30,488 nucleotides of DNA, from positions 1-30,488 of the IMG/VR virus record IMGVR_UViG_3300008217_000043; one strand, written 5' to 3'. Positions within the stretch are counted from its first letter, which is position 1; every line of letters starts with the position of its first letter. The notes beneath the pieces are model-generated. The model was not told the DNA's origin. It was given only the letters and a program-made list of their open reading frames with translations, and did no database searches. A program made the translations under genes and the position numbers. Below are positions 20,721 through 28,017 of the stretch, one piece after another. The stretch comes from a virus.

Positions 20721-22346
20721 ATGCAAACCAAAAAGGCAATGAAAGGCCCGTGTTCTAAATGTGGATCATCGGATGCCCTTGTTACCTATTTTGATCATAC
20801 TTGGTGTTACAGTTGTGAAACCTACGGTAGTGTGGGGTACGAAACAGAAATAGAAATAGAAACCAAAGCTAAGGTAATTCCCATGAATAGCCGAACTAAA
20901 CGTACATTTAAAACAGCAGACATTACTGATCGAAAGATTACAGCGGAGACGTGCAAGAAGTATGGAGTTACTGTCGCTTTCGATAACCAAGTTATAGTTG
21001 AACATAAGTATGACTACCATGATAAAGATGGTAACTACAAGGCAAGTAAGTATCGAAGTGTAAAGATTAAAGACTTCTGGTCTGAAGGACCATTAAGTGA
21101 GTGTGGTCTGTTTGGTCAACACATCTTTGGTCAGTCACAAAAGTACATTACTGTATGCGAAGGTGAGCTTGATGCAATGAGTGCCTTCCAGCTTACAGGA
21201 TCTAAATATCCTTGTGTGTCCATAAAGAATGGAGCTGCCTCTGCCCTGAAGAACTGCAAACAGTCACTTGATTATCTAAATAAATTCGATACTGTAGTAC
21301 TTTGTTTTGATAATGATGCCCAAGGTAAGTCTGCTGCTACTGAAGTAGCCAGATTGTTTGAGCCTAATAAATGCAAGATCATGTATCTTGATATGAAGGA
21401 TGCAAACGAGTATTTAAAAACTGGTCAATCCGAAAAGTTTGTCCGAGCGTGGTGGACTGCAAAGGCATATACTCCTGCTGGTATTATAAATCTTGGTGAT
21501 CTGGGAGACAGTCTCTACGATGAGACATACCATGAGACATGTTCTTATCCTTGGGATAAACTAAATGAGAAGACCTACGGTATGCGTACCGGAGAGCTAG
21601 TTACCTTCACCTCTGGTGCTGGTATGGGTAAGAGCAGTGTTATGCGTGAACTAATGCATCACATTATGGGAAGCACCCAAGACAACCTTGGACTACTTGC
21701 TCTGGAAGAAAGCACACGTAGTACAACATTTAACATTATGAGTGTTGAGGCTAATGCCAGACTATATATAAAAGAAATACGAGATCGATTCACCCCGGAA
21801 CAATTAAAGGAGTGGCAAGACAAGACAGTAGGTAGCCGAAGGTTCTTTGCCTTTGATCACTTTGGTTCCATAAGCAACGATGAGATCCTTGATCGTGTCC
21901 GGTATATGGCAAAGGCTCTTGATTGTAAGTGGGTCTTTCTGGATCACCTATCTATTCTAGTATCAGGTCAGGAAGACTTTGGAGATGAGCGTAAGTCTAT
22001 CGATGTCTTGATGACCAAGCTACGTTCTCTGGTTGAGGAGACTGGGATAGCTTTGCTACTTGTCAGTCATCTTCGTAGGCCGGGTGGTGATAGAGGTCAC
22101 GAGGAGGGGAGGGAGGTATCTCTCTCGCATCTGCGTGGCTCTGCCAGTATAGCACATCTAAGTGATAGTGTCATAGCTCTGGAGCGCAACCAGCAAGCGG
22201 AAGATGAGGTGGAGGCCAACACAACCACCGTTCGTATCCTGAAGAATAGATACACCGGAGACACTGGTGTTGCTTGTCACTTGCATTACGACAAAGAAAC
22301 TGGTAGAATGACACAGATCGATAACCCCTTCTTGGAGGATGAATAA
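20721..22346 (+). CDS. T7 gp4-like primase-helicase
   Basis: This 541-aa bifunctional enzyme unwinds DNA at the fork and primes lagging-strand synthesis. In order: zinc finger CSKCG...CYSC (Cys 11, 14, 29, 32); TOPRIM primase fold with VCEGELDA (E147) and FDNDAQGK (D197, D199); DnaB-like RecA domain with Walker A SGAGMGKSS (298-306), catalytic LALEES (E329), Walker B WVFLDH (404-409), VSHLRRPGG (448-456), and KNRYTG (R510). Length and layout match T7 gp4. The Zn domain closely resembles that of the next gene. It opens the replication block, where genes overlap or nearly touch. Confidence 0.95.
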   Translation: MQTKKAMKGPCSKCGSSDALVTYFDHTWCYSCETYGSVGYETEIEIETKAKVIPMNSRTKRTFKTADITDRKITAETCKKYGVTVAFDNQVIVEHKYDYHDKDGNYKASKYRSVKIKDFWSEGPLSECGLFGQHIFGQSQKYITVCEGELDAMSAFQLTGSKYPCVSIKNGAASALKNCKQSLDYLNKFDTVVLCFDNDAQGKSAATEVARLFEPNKCKIMYLDMKDANEYLKTGQSEKFVRAWWTAKAYTPAGIINLGDLGDSLYDETYHETCSYPWDKLNEKTYGMRTGELVTFTSGAGMGKSSVMRELMHHIMGSTQDNLGLLALEESTRSTTFNIMSVEANARLYIKEIRDRFTPEQLKEWQDKTVGSRRFFAFDHFGSISNDEILDRVRYMAKALDCKWVFLDHLSILVSGQEDFGDERKSIDVLMTKLRSLVEETGIALLLVSHLRRPGGDRGHEEGREVSLSHLRGSASIAHLSDSVIALERNQQAEDEVEANTTTVRILKNRYTGDTGVACHLHYDKETGRMTQIDNPFLEDE

Positions 22347-22947
22347 AGTGGAACTTGAGAAACCAATGATGGAACCATGTTCTAAGTGTGGTTCCTCCGA
22401 TGCCCTTGCAATATACGCTGACCATTCATACTGTTATAGCTGCAAAGAATTTAATGAAGTTCATAAAACCAAATATTCTGAAACTTTTATTAAAAGGATT
22501 CTTGAATTATCTGAGGCTGACATATGGGAAGAGGCAAAACTAGAATGGAAATTAGTTAGGATTGATTTTGCAAGAAAGGAGGAGTGGGAAAGTTGTTTGT
22601 GTGGTAAAACTCCCATATGTGAGTTATGTCGAATTACTAATTCTCTTAATGGTAATTCAACTCAGGTGGGTAATATTTGTATAAATAAATTTACAGATCT
22701 GCCGTCTAATCTAATCTTTACAAACATAAAAAAAGTATTTAAGGATGTAGATAAATCCTTCAATGAAGTGACAACCGAATACATTTATGAAAAGGATTGG
22801 ATTAATGAATGGGAGTATGACTTTCTAATTGATACAGAACGAAAAAGAAAATTAAGTAATAAACAATATAAGAAAAGAGTTTCCATCAACAGCAAAATCT
22901 TACGCAAATTTAAGATAGAAAGAAATCACGTTTATCAAGGAGAGTAA
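22339..22947 (+). CDS. Primase-type zinc finger fused to a second zinc-binding domain
   Basis: This 202-aa protein begins with CSKCGSSDALAIYADHSYCY (Cys 14, 17, 32, 35), a near copy of the zinc finger of the adjacent primase-helicase. There is no TOPRIM or helicase part. A second Cys cluster follows: CLCGKTPICELC (86-97), then NSLNGNSTQVGNICINKF (C114). The N..G....VG..CI.KF pattern occurs in other phage zinc proteins of unknown role. The C-terminus is Lys-rich. It could bind single-stranded DNA or priming sites, or regulate the primase; this is inference. The start may instead be a GTG at 22348, since GGAGG touches the ATG at 22339. Confidence 0.78.
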   Translation: MNKVELEKPMMEPCSKCGSSDALAIYADHSYCYSCKEFNEVHKTKYSETFIKRILELSEADIWEEAKLEWKLVRIDFARKEEWESCLCGKTPICELCRITNSLNGNSTQVGNICINKFTDLPSNLIFTNIKKVFKDVDKSFNEVTTEYIYEKDWINEWEYDFLIDTERKRKLSNKQYKKRVSINSKILRKFKIERNHVYQGE

Positions 22948-22949
22948 AA

Positions 22950-23426
22950 ATGCAAGTCAAGAAGCCCTTTAATAAAACACTCTACGATATAGCCGACACC
23001 AAAGCTAAGAAGCATATGGTAGGTTGGCTTAAAGAACACGATCACTCTAACATCTCTACGAACGATACATATTACTTTGATATAGTCTGCACAGTAGATG
23101 GTGACCTACCCAGACTTCTCTACGAGGTAGAGATAAAATATTCTTGGAGGGGAGATTGGCCTGACTCTTGGGATGAGATACGTATCCCTGAAAGAAAGAG
23201 AAGGCTTCTTGATAAATGGAAAGAGGAATGTCCCGATGATGTACTAACATTTGTTGTGTTCCGGAATGATTGCAAGAAGGCATGGCATATAGATGGTCAT
23301 ACTCTTCTTGACTGTGATGTTAGAGAGGCTCCCAACCGGAACATCCAGAAAGGAGAGAAGTTCTTTCACATCTCAACCAGTGATGCATACCTAATGGATA
23401 TGACCTATGATGAAAGCAGTTGTTGA
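22950..23426 (+). CDS. Putative PD-(D/E)XK-type nuclease (158 aa)
   Basis: This 158-aa protein lies between primase and polymerase genes. YYFDIV (D44) followed by YEVEIKYSW (E61, K63) forms a D-x(16)-E-x-K pattern on predicted beta strands, as in PD-(D/E)XK nucleases. RIPERKRRLLDKW is a basic helix after the core. T7 places its Holliday junction endonuclease I in a similar replication neighbourhood, and size is similar (149 aa), but similarity beyond the D..ExK pattern is not clear. The stop overlaps the polymerase start region. The call is inference from motif and context. Confidence 0.5.
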   Translation: MQVKKPFNKTLYDIADTKAKKHMVGWLKEHDHSNISTNDTYYFDIVCTVDGDLPRLLYEVEIKYSWRGDWPDSWDEIRIPERKRRLLDKWKEECPDDVLTFVVFRNDCKKAWHIDGHTLLDCDVREAPNRNIQKGEKFFHISTSDAYLMDMTYDESSC

Positions 23427-25044
23427 TATAGAGACAGACAGCCTAGATGCAACAAAGATACATTGCATAGTCGCTCAACATTATCAAACAGGAGAAACAA
23501 GACAATGGGTTGGAGATGAATGTAGTCAGTTCGGGGGATGGTCTGGAAAGATAGATCAATTTATTATGCACAATGGTCTTAGCTTCGACGGCCCCATCCT
23601 TAACCGACTGGCTAATGCTAAAATAAAATCCCATAAGATCAGAGATACATTAATTGAATCTCAACTGTACAATCCTGTCCGGGATGGAGGACACTCTCTG
23701 GCATCTTGGGGTGAGCGGCTCGACTATACCAAGGGAGAGTTCACTGAGTTCGAAGAGTATAGTGAGAAGATGTTGGAGTACTGCATTCGGGATACTGAAC
23801 TTACCCGGAAGCTTGGGGTTAGTCTTGAACAAGAAGGGAGAATTTTTAGTCCAGAGGCGTATGATCTGGAGCGTCAGATAAGAATAATAATAGACAGACA
23901 ACAAGATAATGGCTTTGCTTTCAATCTTATGGAGGGCCAGATCCTCTTGGCTAGACTGGAAGACGAACAACGTCAGCTTGAATTTCAGGCCAACGAAATG
24001 TTTGAACCCACAGAAGTTCAGTTAAAAACTAAAGTTAAACATATTCCATTTAACATAGCCAGTAGGAAACAGATTGCTGAACGTCTGGTAGAGAGAGGAT
24101 GGAAGCCCAAGAAGCATACAGATAAGGGTAATATTATTGTTAATGAAAATGTCCTTTCTAAGATTAAAGACATGCCTGAGGCTCAGATGTTTAGTAGATA
24201 CTTCCTTCTTCAGAAGCGTACCGGACTTCTTAGAGCGTGGATACAAGAGTGTCAGGAGGATGGTCGAGTCCACGGTAAGGTTCTTACCCTTCGTACCATA
24301 ACAGGACGTATGGCTCACCACAAGCCTAACATGGCACAGGTTCCGGCAGTCTACTCTCCATTCGGGAAGGAGTGTCGATCCCTCTGGACGGTATCAAATC
24401 CAGAGACACACAGACTTGTAGGTACAGATGCCAGTGGGCTGGAGCTTCGCTGTCTGGCACATTATATGGATAATGAAAGCTTTACAAAAGAAGTTCTTAC
24501 AGGAGATATACATACAGCTAATCAGAAGGCCGCTGGTCTAAAGACAAGAGATCAAGCAAAGACTTTTATCTATGCCTTTCTCTACGGAGCAGGAGCAGCC
24601 AAGATAGGAAAGATAGTAGGAGGTTCTTCTCGAACGGGGCGTGAACTAATAGAAAAGTTTCTAAAGAATATTCCACCCTTGAAGACACTCCGAACTAACA
24701 TACAGGAAGCAGCTCAGAGTGGCATGATCAAGGGCTTAGATGGTCGAAGGTTACATATAAGGTCTGATCATGCTGCTCTAAATACTCTTATCCAAGGAGC
24801 CGGGGCTGTCGTTTGCAAACAATGGCTCGTGGAAATGGATAAGGGGATACAAAGCTCAGGGCTGGATGCCAAGCTAGTAGCCTCAGTACACGATGAGTAT
24901 CAGTTTGAGGTAGCCAAGCCCGACATTGAACGCTTCGGCCAGATAACAAAGGAAGCTATCCATTCTACGCAGGGGATACTAAACTTTAAATGTGATCTGG
25001 ACTCCAGCCATAAGGTTGGCTCCAACTGGTCGGAGACACATTAA
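23407..25044 (+). CDS. Family A DNA polymerase with proofreading exonuclease
   Basis: This 545-aa T7-like replicative polymerase has exonuclease motifs DIETDSL (D7, E9), HNGLSFDGP (D61) and YCIRDTE (Y125, D129). Polymerase motif A is VGTDASGLELR (D341). The O-helix is RDQAKTFIYAFLYG (381-394; R381, K385, Y389). Motif C is VHDE (494-497). The residue matching E. coli Pol I 762 is Tyr389, as in T7. It is shorter than T7 polymerase (704 aa), with less sequence between exonuclease and palm, so a long thioredoxin-binding loop seems absent. The start (23407 or 23410) overlaps the previous gene. The following endonuclease gene overlaps its stop (TAATG). Confidence 0.95.
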   Translation: MMKAVVDIETDSLDATKIHCIVAQHYQTGETRQWVGDECSQFGGWSGKIDQFIMHNGLSFDGPILNRLANAKIKSHKIRDTLIESQLYNPVRDGGHSLASWGERLDYTKGEFTEFEEYSEKMLEYCIRDTELTRKLGVSLEQEGRIFSPEAYDLERQIRIIIDRQQDNGFAFNLMEGQILLARLEDEQRQLEFQANEMFEPTEVQLKTKVKHIPFNIASRKQIAERLVERGWKPKKHTDKGNIIVNENVLSKIKDMPEAQMFSRYFLLQKRTGLLRAWIQECQEDGRVHGKVLTLRTITGRMAHHKPNMAQVPAVYSPFGKECRSLWTVSNPETHRLVGTDASGLELRCLAHYMDNESFTKEVLTGDIHTANQKAAGLKTRDQAKTFIYAFLYGAGAAKIGKIVGGSSRTGRELIEKFLKNIPPLKTLRTNIQEAAQSGMIKGLDGRRLHIRSDHAALNTLIQGAGAVVCKQWLVEMDKGIQSSGLDAKLVASVHDEYQFEVAKPDIERFGQITKEAIHSTQGILNFKCDLDSSHKVGSNWSETH

Positions 25045-25496
25045 TGACAGATCAATTTGAGATGTTTCCAGATGTAGCGTCAATAGATCAAAGTAAAGGA
25101 ACAAGAGTTTGCAAATATTGTAAAAAAGAAAAAAGTTTAAAGGACTTTGCAACTGGAATTTATAGGGCTGATGGATCACAAAGATTTAAGAATGTCTGTA
25201 AAGCATGTGACAACGAACGCAAAAAATTTGCAGACAATATAAGAAGGACACACAAAAAACCAGATGATCACCACTGTCCCATTTGTCTCTCTGGAGATAA
25301 GGAGGTTAGAGATAAACTAGTTCCTGAATCGAGACACCAATCTAATACATGGGTTGTAGACCATGATCGAAAAACAATGGCATTTAGAGATTGGCTGTGT
25401 GACCATTGCAATAAGGGTCTCGGTATGTTTGAGGAGGATGTTCACAATTTAAGGAGGGCTGTAAATTATTTAGAAAAACATGATAATAACTGTTGA
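25044..25496 (+). CDS. Endonuclease VII (recombination/junction-resolving nuclease)
   Basis: The protein has 150 aa. The C-terminal half has HCPICLSG, WVVDHDRKTMAFRDWLCDHCNKGLG and MFEEDVHNLRRAVNYL, the zinc-bound ββα-metal nuclease core of T4 endonuclease VII. It would resolve branched DNA before packaging. The N-terminal part has an extra C-x2-C...C-x2-C pair (VCKYCKKEK and NVCKACDNERKK), seen in many phage members. The start overlaps the polymerase stop. A promoter lies near its end. Confidence 0.9.
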   Translation: MTDQFEMFPDVASIDQSKGTRVCKYCKKEKSLKDFATGIYRADGSQRFKNVCKACDNERKKFADNIRRTHKKPDDHHCPICLSGDKEVRDKLVPESRHQSNTWVVDHDRKTMAFRDWLCDHCNKGLGMFEEDVHNLRRAVNYLEKHDNNC

Positions 25497-25522
25497 CATA
25501 CACCCTGAAGGTGTGGTACAAT
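25493..25522 (+). promoter_or_regulatory. Sigma-70-like promoter with inverted repeat, for SSB
   Basis: TTGACA (25493-25498), an 18-nt spacer and TACAAT (25517-25522). Between them ACACC-CTGAA-GGTGT forms an inverted repeat that could be an operator. The start near 25529 gives a leader of about 128 nt that contains H8. Confidence 0.68.
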
Positions 25523-25547
25523 TCACTCGTTGCTTAGTTGGTAGTAC

Positions 25548-25597
25548 CTAATCAAGCTCTGTAGTAGTACGAAGTAGTACTACAGAGCGTAGATTAG
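25548..25597 (+). repeat. Dispersed hairpin H8 (class A), in the SSB leader
   Basis: Arms CTAATC/GATTAG and GCTCTGTAGTA/TACTACAGAGC enclose the loop GTACGAAGTAG. It is identical to H3 and about 9.7 kb from the rest of the family. It lies about 60 nt before the SSB start and downstream of the promoter. Confidence 0.95.
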
Positions 25598-25656
25598 TCT
25601 TGGGGAATGATCCCCACTCATGGCTGCAATGGTGCAGTGTTTTAAAGGAGAACAGA

Positions 25657-26112
25657 ATGAACGATCCGATTTACATTTCTGGCAAGTGCCTCTATGCCTC
25701 GATCACCGAGCCGAACACCAAGTTCGATCCGGTTTGGTCTATTCAAGTTGAGGTTAATGATAACAATCGAGCTGTTATCGAAGGGGCTGGCCTTCCCATC
25801 AGTAACAAGGATGACGACCGGGGTGACTTTGTTACCATTAAGCGTAAAGTCTTGCGTCCTGATGGTAGCCAACGTGCCGCTCCCTTTATAAAAGACTCTC
25901 AGAATAATATCTGGAATGGCAAGCTGATTGCTAATGGTAGCACGGTAAATGTTAAGGCCGTTCCCTACGAGTGGAACTATGCTGGTAAATCAGGAGTATC
26001 TGCTGACTTGGCAGCAGTGCAGGTGGTGGACTTCATTGAGTACACCAGAGATGACCAAGACTTTGAACCAGTAGAAGGAGGCTATGTGCAAGAGGAAGCT
26101 GCACCCTTTTAA
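25657..26112 (+). CDS. Single-stranded DNA-binding protein (T7 gp2.5-like)
   Basis: The ATG at 25657 follows AAAGGAG; the longer frame from 25600 begins inside the leader. The 151-aa product begins MNDPIYISGKCLYASITEPN, has an OB-fold-like beta pattern, and ends in an acidic tail with a terminal phenylalanine (EGGYVQEEAAPF). T7 gp2.5 has the same acidic tail with C-terminal Phe, which contacts polymerase and primase-helicase. It has its own promoter and an H8 leader, which sets it apart from the tightly packed genes around it. Confidence 0.85.
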   Translation: MNDPIYISGKCLYASITEPNTKFDPVWSIQVEVNDNNRAVIEGAGLPISNKDDDRGDFVTIKRKVLRPDGSQRAAPFIKDSQNNIWNGKLIANGSTVNVKAVPYEWNYAGKSGVSADLAAVQVVDFIEYTRDDQDFEPVEGGYVQEEAAPF

Positions 26113-26129
26113 CAACTAGAAAGGAGGGA

Positions 26130-26168
26130 GGGTGTCACTTTGTTTTGAATGGTAGCATTGTGGCACCC
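26130..26168 (+). other. Imperfect hairpin between SSB and exonuclease genes
   Basis: GGGTGTCAC (26130-26138) pairs with GTGGCACCC (26160-26168), with one G-U, around a 21-nt loop. No U-tract follows. It may limit readthrough or translation of the next gene, which lacks an obvious binding site. Confidence 0.45.
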
Positions 26169-26182
26169 CCTCTACTACTCCA

Positions 26183-27043
26183 ATGAAACAAATTGAAACA
26201 TTAGTTAAGGATATCTACAACCTCTTTACTCTTGATCCTATTGATATGGATGAAGAGGAAGTAGACAAACATATAGATACCTTTGGTGATATGCTTAAGG
26301 TTCACATCAAGGAGTTCTTATATGAGAAGCCCAGAGATCGTGCCAACCTACGACTATCTGCCATTGGCAAACCAAACAGACAGCTTTGGTATGATCTTAA
26401 CAAACCCTTGAACGATGTCCAGCTTCAGCCCTCTACTCGAATAAAGTTTTTATATGGGTATATCTTGGAAGAGCTACTTCTTCTTTGCGCTTCTATCTCA
26501 GGTCACACGGTAACTGATCAGCAAAGAGAGGTTGAAGTAGAAGGTGTAAAGGGCCACCAAGATGCTATGATTGATGGTGTTCTGGTTGACTGTAAGTCTG
26601 CAAGTGGTCCCGGCTTTGATAAGTTTAAGTATCACAAACTCGGGGAGGATGATCCCTTTGGATACATTGCTCAGATCTCAGCCTATGCTCACGCTAATGC
26701 AGTTAGTCGAGCTGCTTTTCTTGCTATTAACAAATCAACAGGAGAGATCTGCCTGACTCCTGTACATCAGATGGAAATGATTAATGCTAAACAGAGAGTG
26801 GAATACCTTAAAGGAATGGTTGCAGATAGCCGGATACCTGATCGGTGTTATGCTGATGTTCCTGATGGGAAGTCTGGCAATCATAAGCTTGCTGTTGGTT
26901 GTGTTTATTGTGGGCATAAAAGAGAATGTTGGGAGGATACAAACCAAGGTAGGGGTCTGCGTGTGTTCCAGTATGCAAAGGGTAAGAGATTTCTCACACA
27001 AGTTGCAAAAGAACCTGATGTAGAAGAGGTGGTGAACTGGTAA
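26183..27043 (+). CDS. PD-(D/E)XK exonuclease (Cas4/RecB-type, candidate Fe-S protein)
   Basis: This 286-aa nuclease probably degrades host DNA or processes ends and replication intermediates, as T7 gp6 does. RLSAIGKPNRQLWY (57-70) opens the domain; YILEELLL (E97), GHQDAMI (D127), VDCKS (D136, K138) and GYIAQISAYAHA (Q164, Y168) are the expected active-site motifs. Four cysteines (222, 240, 243, 249) lie near the C-terminus in a C-x17-C-x2-C-x5-C pattern, compatible with the Fe-S cluster of Cas4/AddB-type nucleases. It starts after a hairpin with no strong binding site and overlaps the next gene (TAATG). Confidence 0.85.
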   Translation: MKQIETLVKDIYNLFTLDPIDMDEEEVDKHIDTFGDMLKVHIKEFLYEKPRDRANLRLSAIGKPNRQLWYDLNKPLNDVQLQPSTRIKFLYGYILEELLLLCASISGHTVTDQQREVEVEGVKGHQDAMIDGVLVDCKSASGPGFDKFKYHKLGEDDPFGYIAQISAYAHANAVSRAAFLAINKSTGEICLTPVHQMEMINAKQRVEYLKGMVADSRIPDRCYADVPDGKSGNHKLAVGCVYCGHKRECWEDTNQGRGLRVFQYAKGKRFLTQVAKEPDVEEVVNW

Positions 27044-27432
27044 TGCATTGGGAGTATCCTCAGAAACTCGACACTAAAAATACTTTTGGGTTTGTCTATC
27101 TTATAACTCAGAAGGAAACAAAGAAAGCTTACATAGGTTGTAAACAATACTTTGTTAAAAAAAATAAAAAGAAAGTTGAGTCGGACTGGAAGCTTTACAC
27201 TGGATCAAACAAGACTCTAAACGAAGAGATTAAAAAACTAGGAAAGAAACATTTCCGGTTTCAGGTTATTGGAGAGTATAAGAATAAACGGAGTCTAAGA
27301 TACTATGAGTGTTATTATCAAATAATTAATCATGTATTAACCGCAAAGCTAGAGGGAACAGACGAACCTGCTTACTACAATAATTATATAGGTGGTAAGT
27401 TTTATAGACCTGTTCAAGATCCAATTGAATAA
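27043..27432 (+). CDS. GIY-YIG endonuclease (SegE-like)
   Basis: The protein has 129 aa. GFVYLI (16-21) and AYIGCKQY (29-36) form the GIY-YIG signature; the Lys-rich stretch, ESDWKLYTGSNKTLNEEIKK, RYYECYYQ (catalytic-type E89) and YYNNYIGG complete the pattern of the phage SegE-like group. These are often free-standing homing endonucleases or nucleases of unknown role. It lacks its own binding site and overlaps the previous stop (TAATG), so it is embedded in the operon and not clearly an invading element. Confidence 0.82.
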   Translation: MHWEYPQKLDTKNTFGFVYLITQKETKKAYIGCKQYFVKKNKKKVESDWKLYTGSNKTLNEEIKKLGKKHFRFQVIGEYKNKRSLRYYECYYQIINHVLTAKLEGTDEPAYYNNYIGGKFYRPVQDPIE

Positions 27433-27745
27433 TAATATAGATTTTGAATCTCTTTATGATGTGGCTCAGAAAGATCCTATTAAAAGTCTTCATCTGGCAG
27501 TAATTTTTCAGGCCATCATTGATCTTATTAAACCTGAAGACGTACAAGAGAGTAGTAATATAAAACTACAAAGAGATCAGGCCCATGCTTGGGTCTTTTC
27601 TTCTGTTGGTGTAACGTGTGAAAGCTTTGAGGATACTTGTATACTCGCAGGTCTTGAACCGGGGATGGTTCGGACCTTCACCTTGAATGCAATCAAATCA
27701 GGAGATACAGATGAAGTCCGACGAAAAATTAACTACCTCTTGTGA
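27425..27745 (+). CDS. Conserved-type phage protein (about 106 aa), unknown function
   Basis: No ATG exists near the beginning; a TTG at 27425 overlapping the previous stop is the best start, with a GTG at 27392 as alternative. The C-terminal half AHAWVFSSVGVTCESFEDTC followed by AGLEPGMVR resembles a small phage protein with the pattern A..W..S......F..VC.LAG.DP..VR. Function unknown. It overlaps the next gene by 35 nt. Confidence 0.68.
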   Translation: MNNNIDFESLYDVAQKDPIKSLHLAVIFQAIIDLIKPEDVQESSNIKLQRDQAHAWVFSSVGVTCESFEDTCILAGLEPGMVRTFTLNAIKSGDTDEVRRKINYLL

Positions 27746-28010
27746 GGCTGGTGATAGAGAAGGAACCTACGACTACTATCTCCGACGAATGAAAGAAGAG
27801 AATGCCCTGAACAAACAGGTAGGGGGACAACACTATAAAGATTGTGGTATCCAGCCAGTAGAATATATATTTCAGAATGGTCTTGACTATTTTGAGGGAA
27901 ACGTGGTAAAGTATATTACTCGACACCGTAAGAAGGGAGAAGGAAAGAAAGATGTAGAAAAGGCTATCCATTACGCCCAGCTAATCCTTGAACTCTATTA
28001 TAATGAATAG
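27711..28010 (+). CDS. DUF3310 (SaV-like) protein
   Basis: The ATG at 27711 follows GGAG; a start at 27687 was rejected. The 99-aa product has QVGGQHYKDCGIQPVEYIFQ, then NGLDYFEGNVVKYITRHRKK and KDVEKAIHYAQLILELYYNE, the DUF3310 signature. From memory T7 gp1.7, a nucleotide kinase, belongs to or resembles this family, so a nucleotide-metabolism role next to ribonucleotide reductase is plausible. Only family membership is seen in the sequence. Confidence 0.88.
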   Translation: MKSDEKLTTSCEAGDREGTYDYYLRRMKEENALNKQVGGQHYKDCGIQPVEYIFQNGLDYFEGNVVKYITRHRKKGEGKKDVEKAIHYAQLILELYYNE

Positions 28011-28017
28011 GTAGATA

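Noticed and set aside
12372-25597. H elements as intrinsic terminators
   Set aside because: No U-tract follows any copy, and H8 sits between a promoter and the SSB gene.
27043-27432. GIY-YIG gene as part of a mobile intron
   Set aside because: No flanking gene is interrupted, and it overlaps its upstream neighbour in operon fashion.
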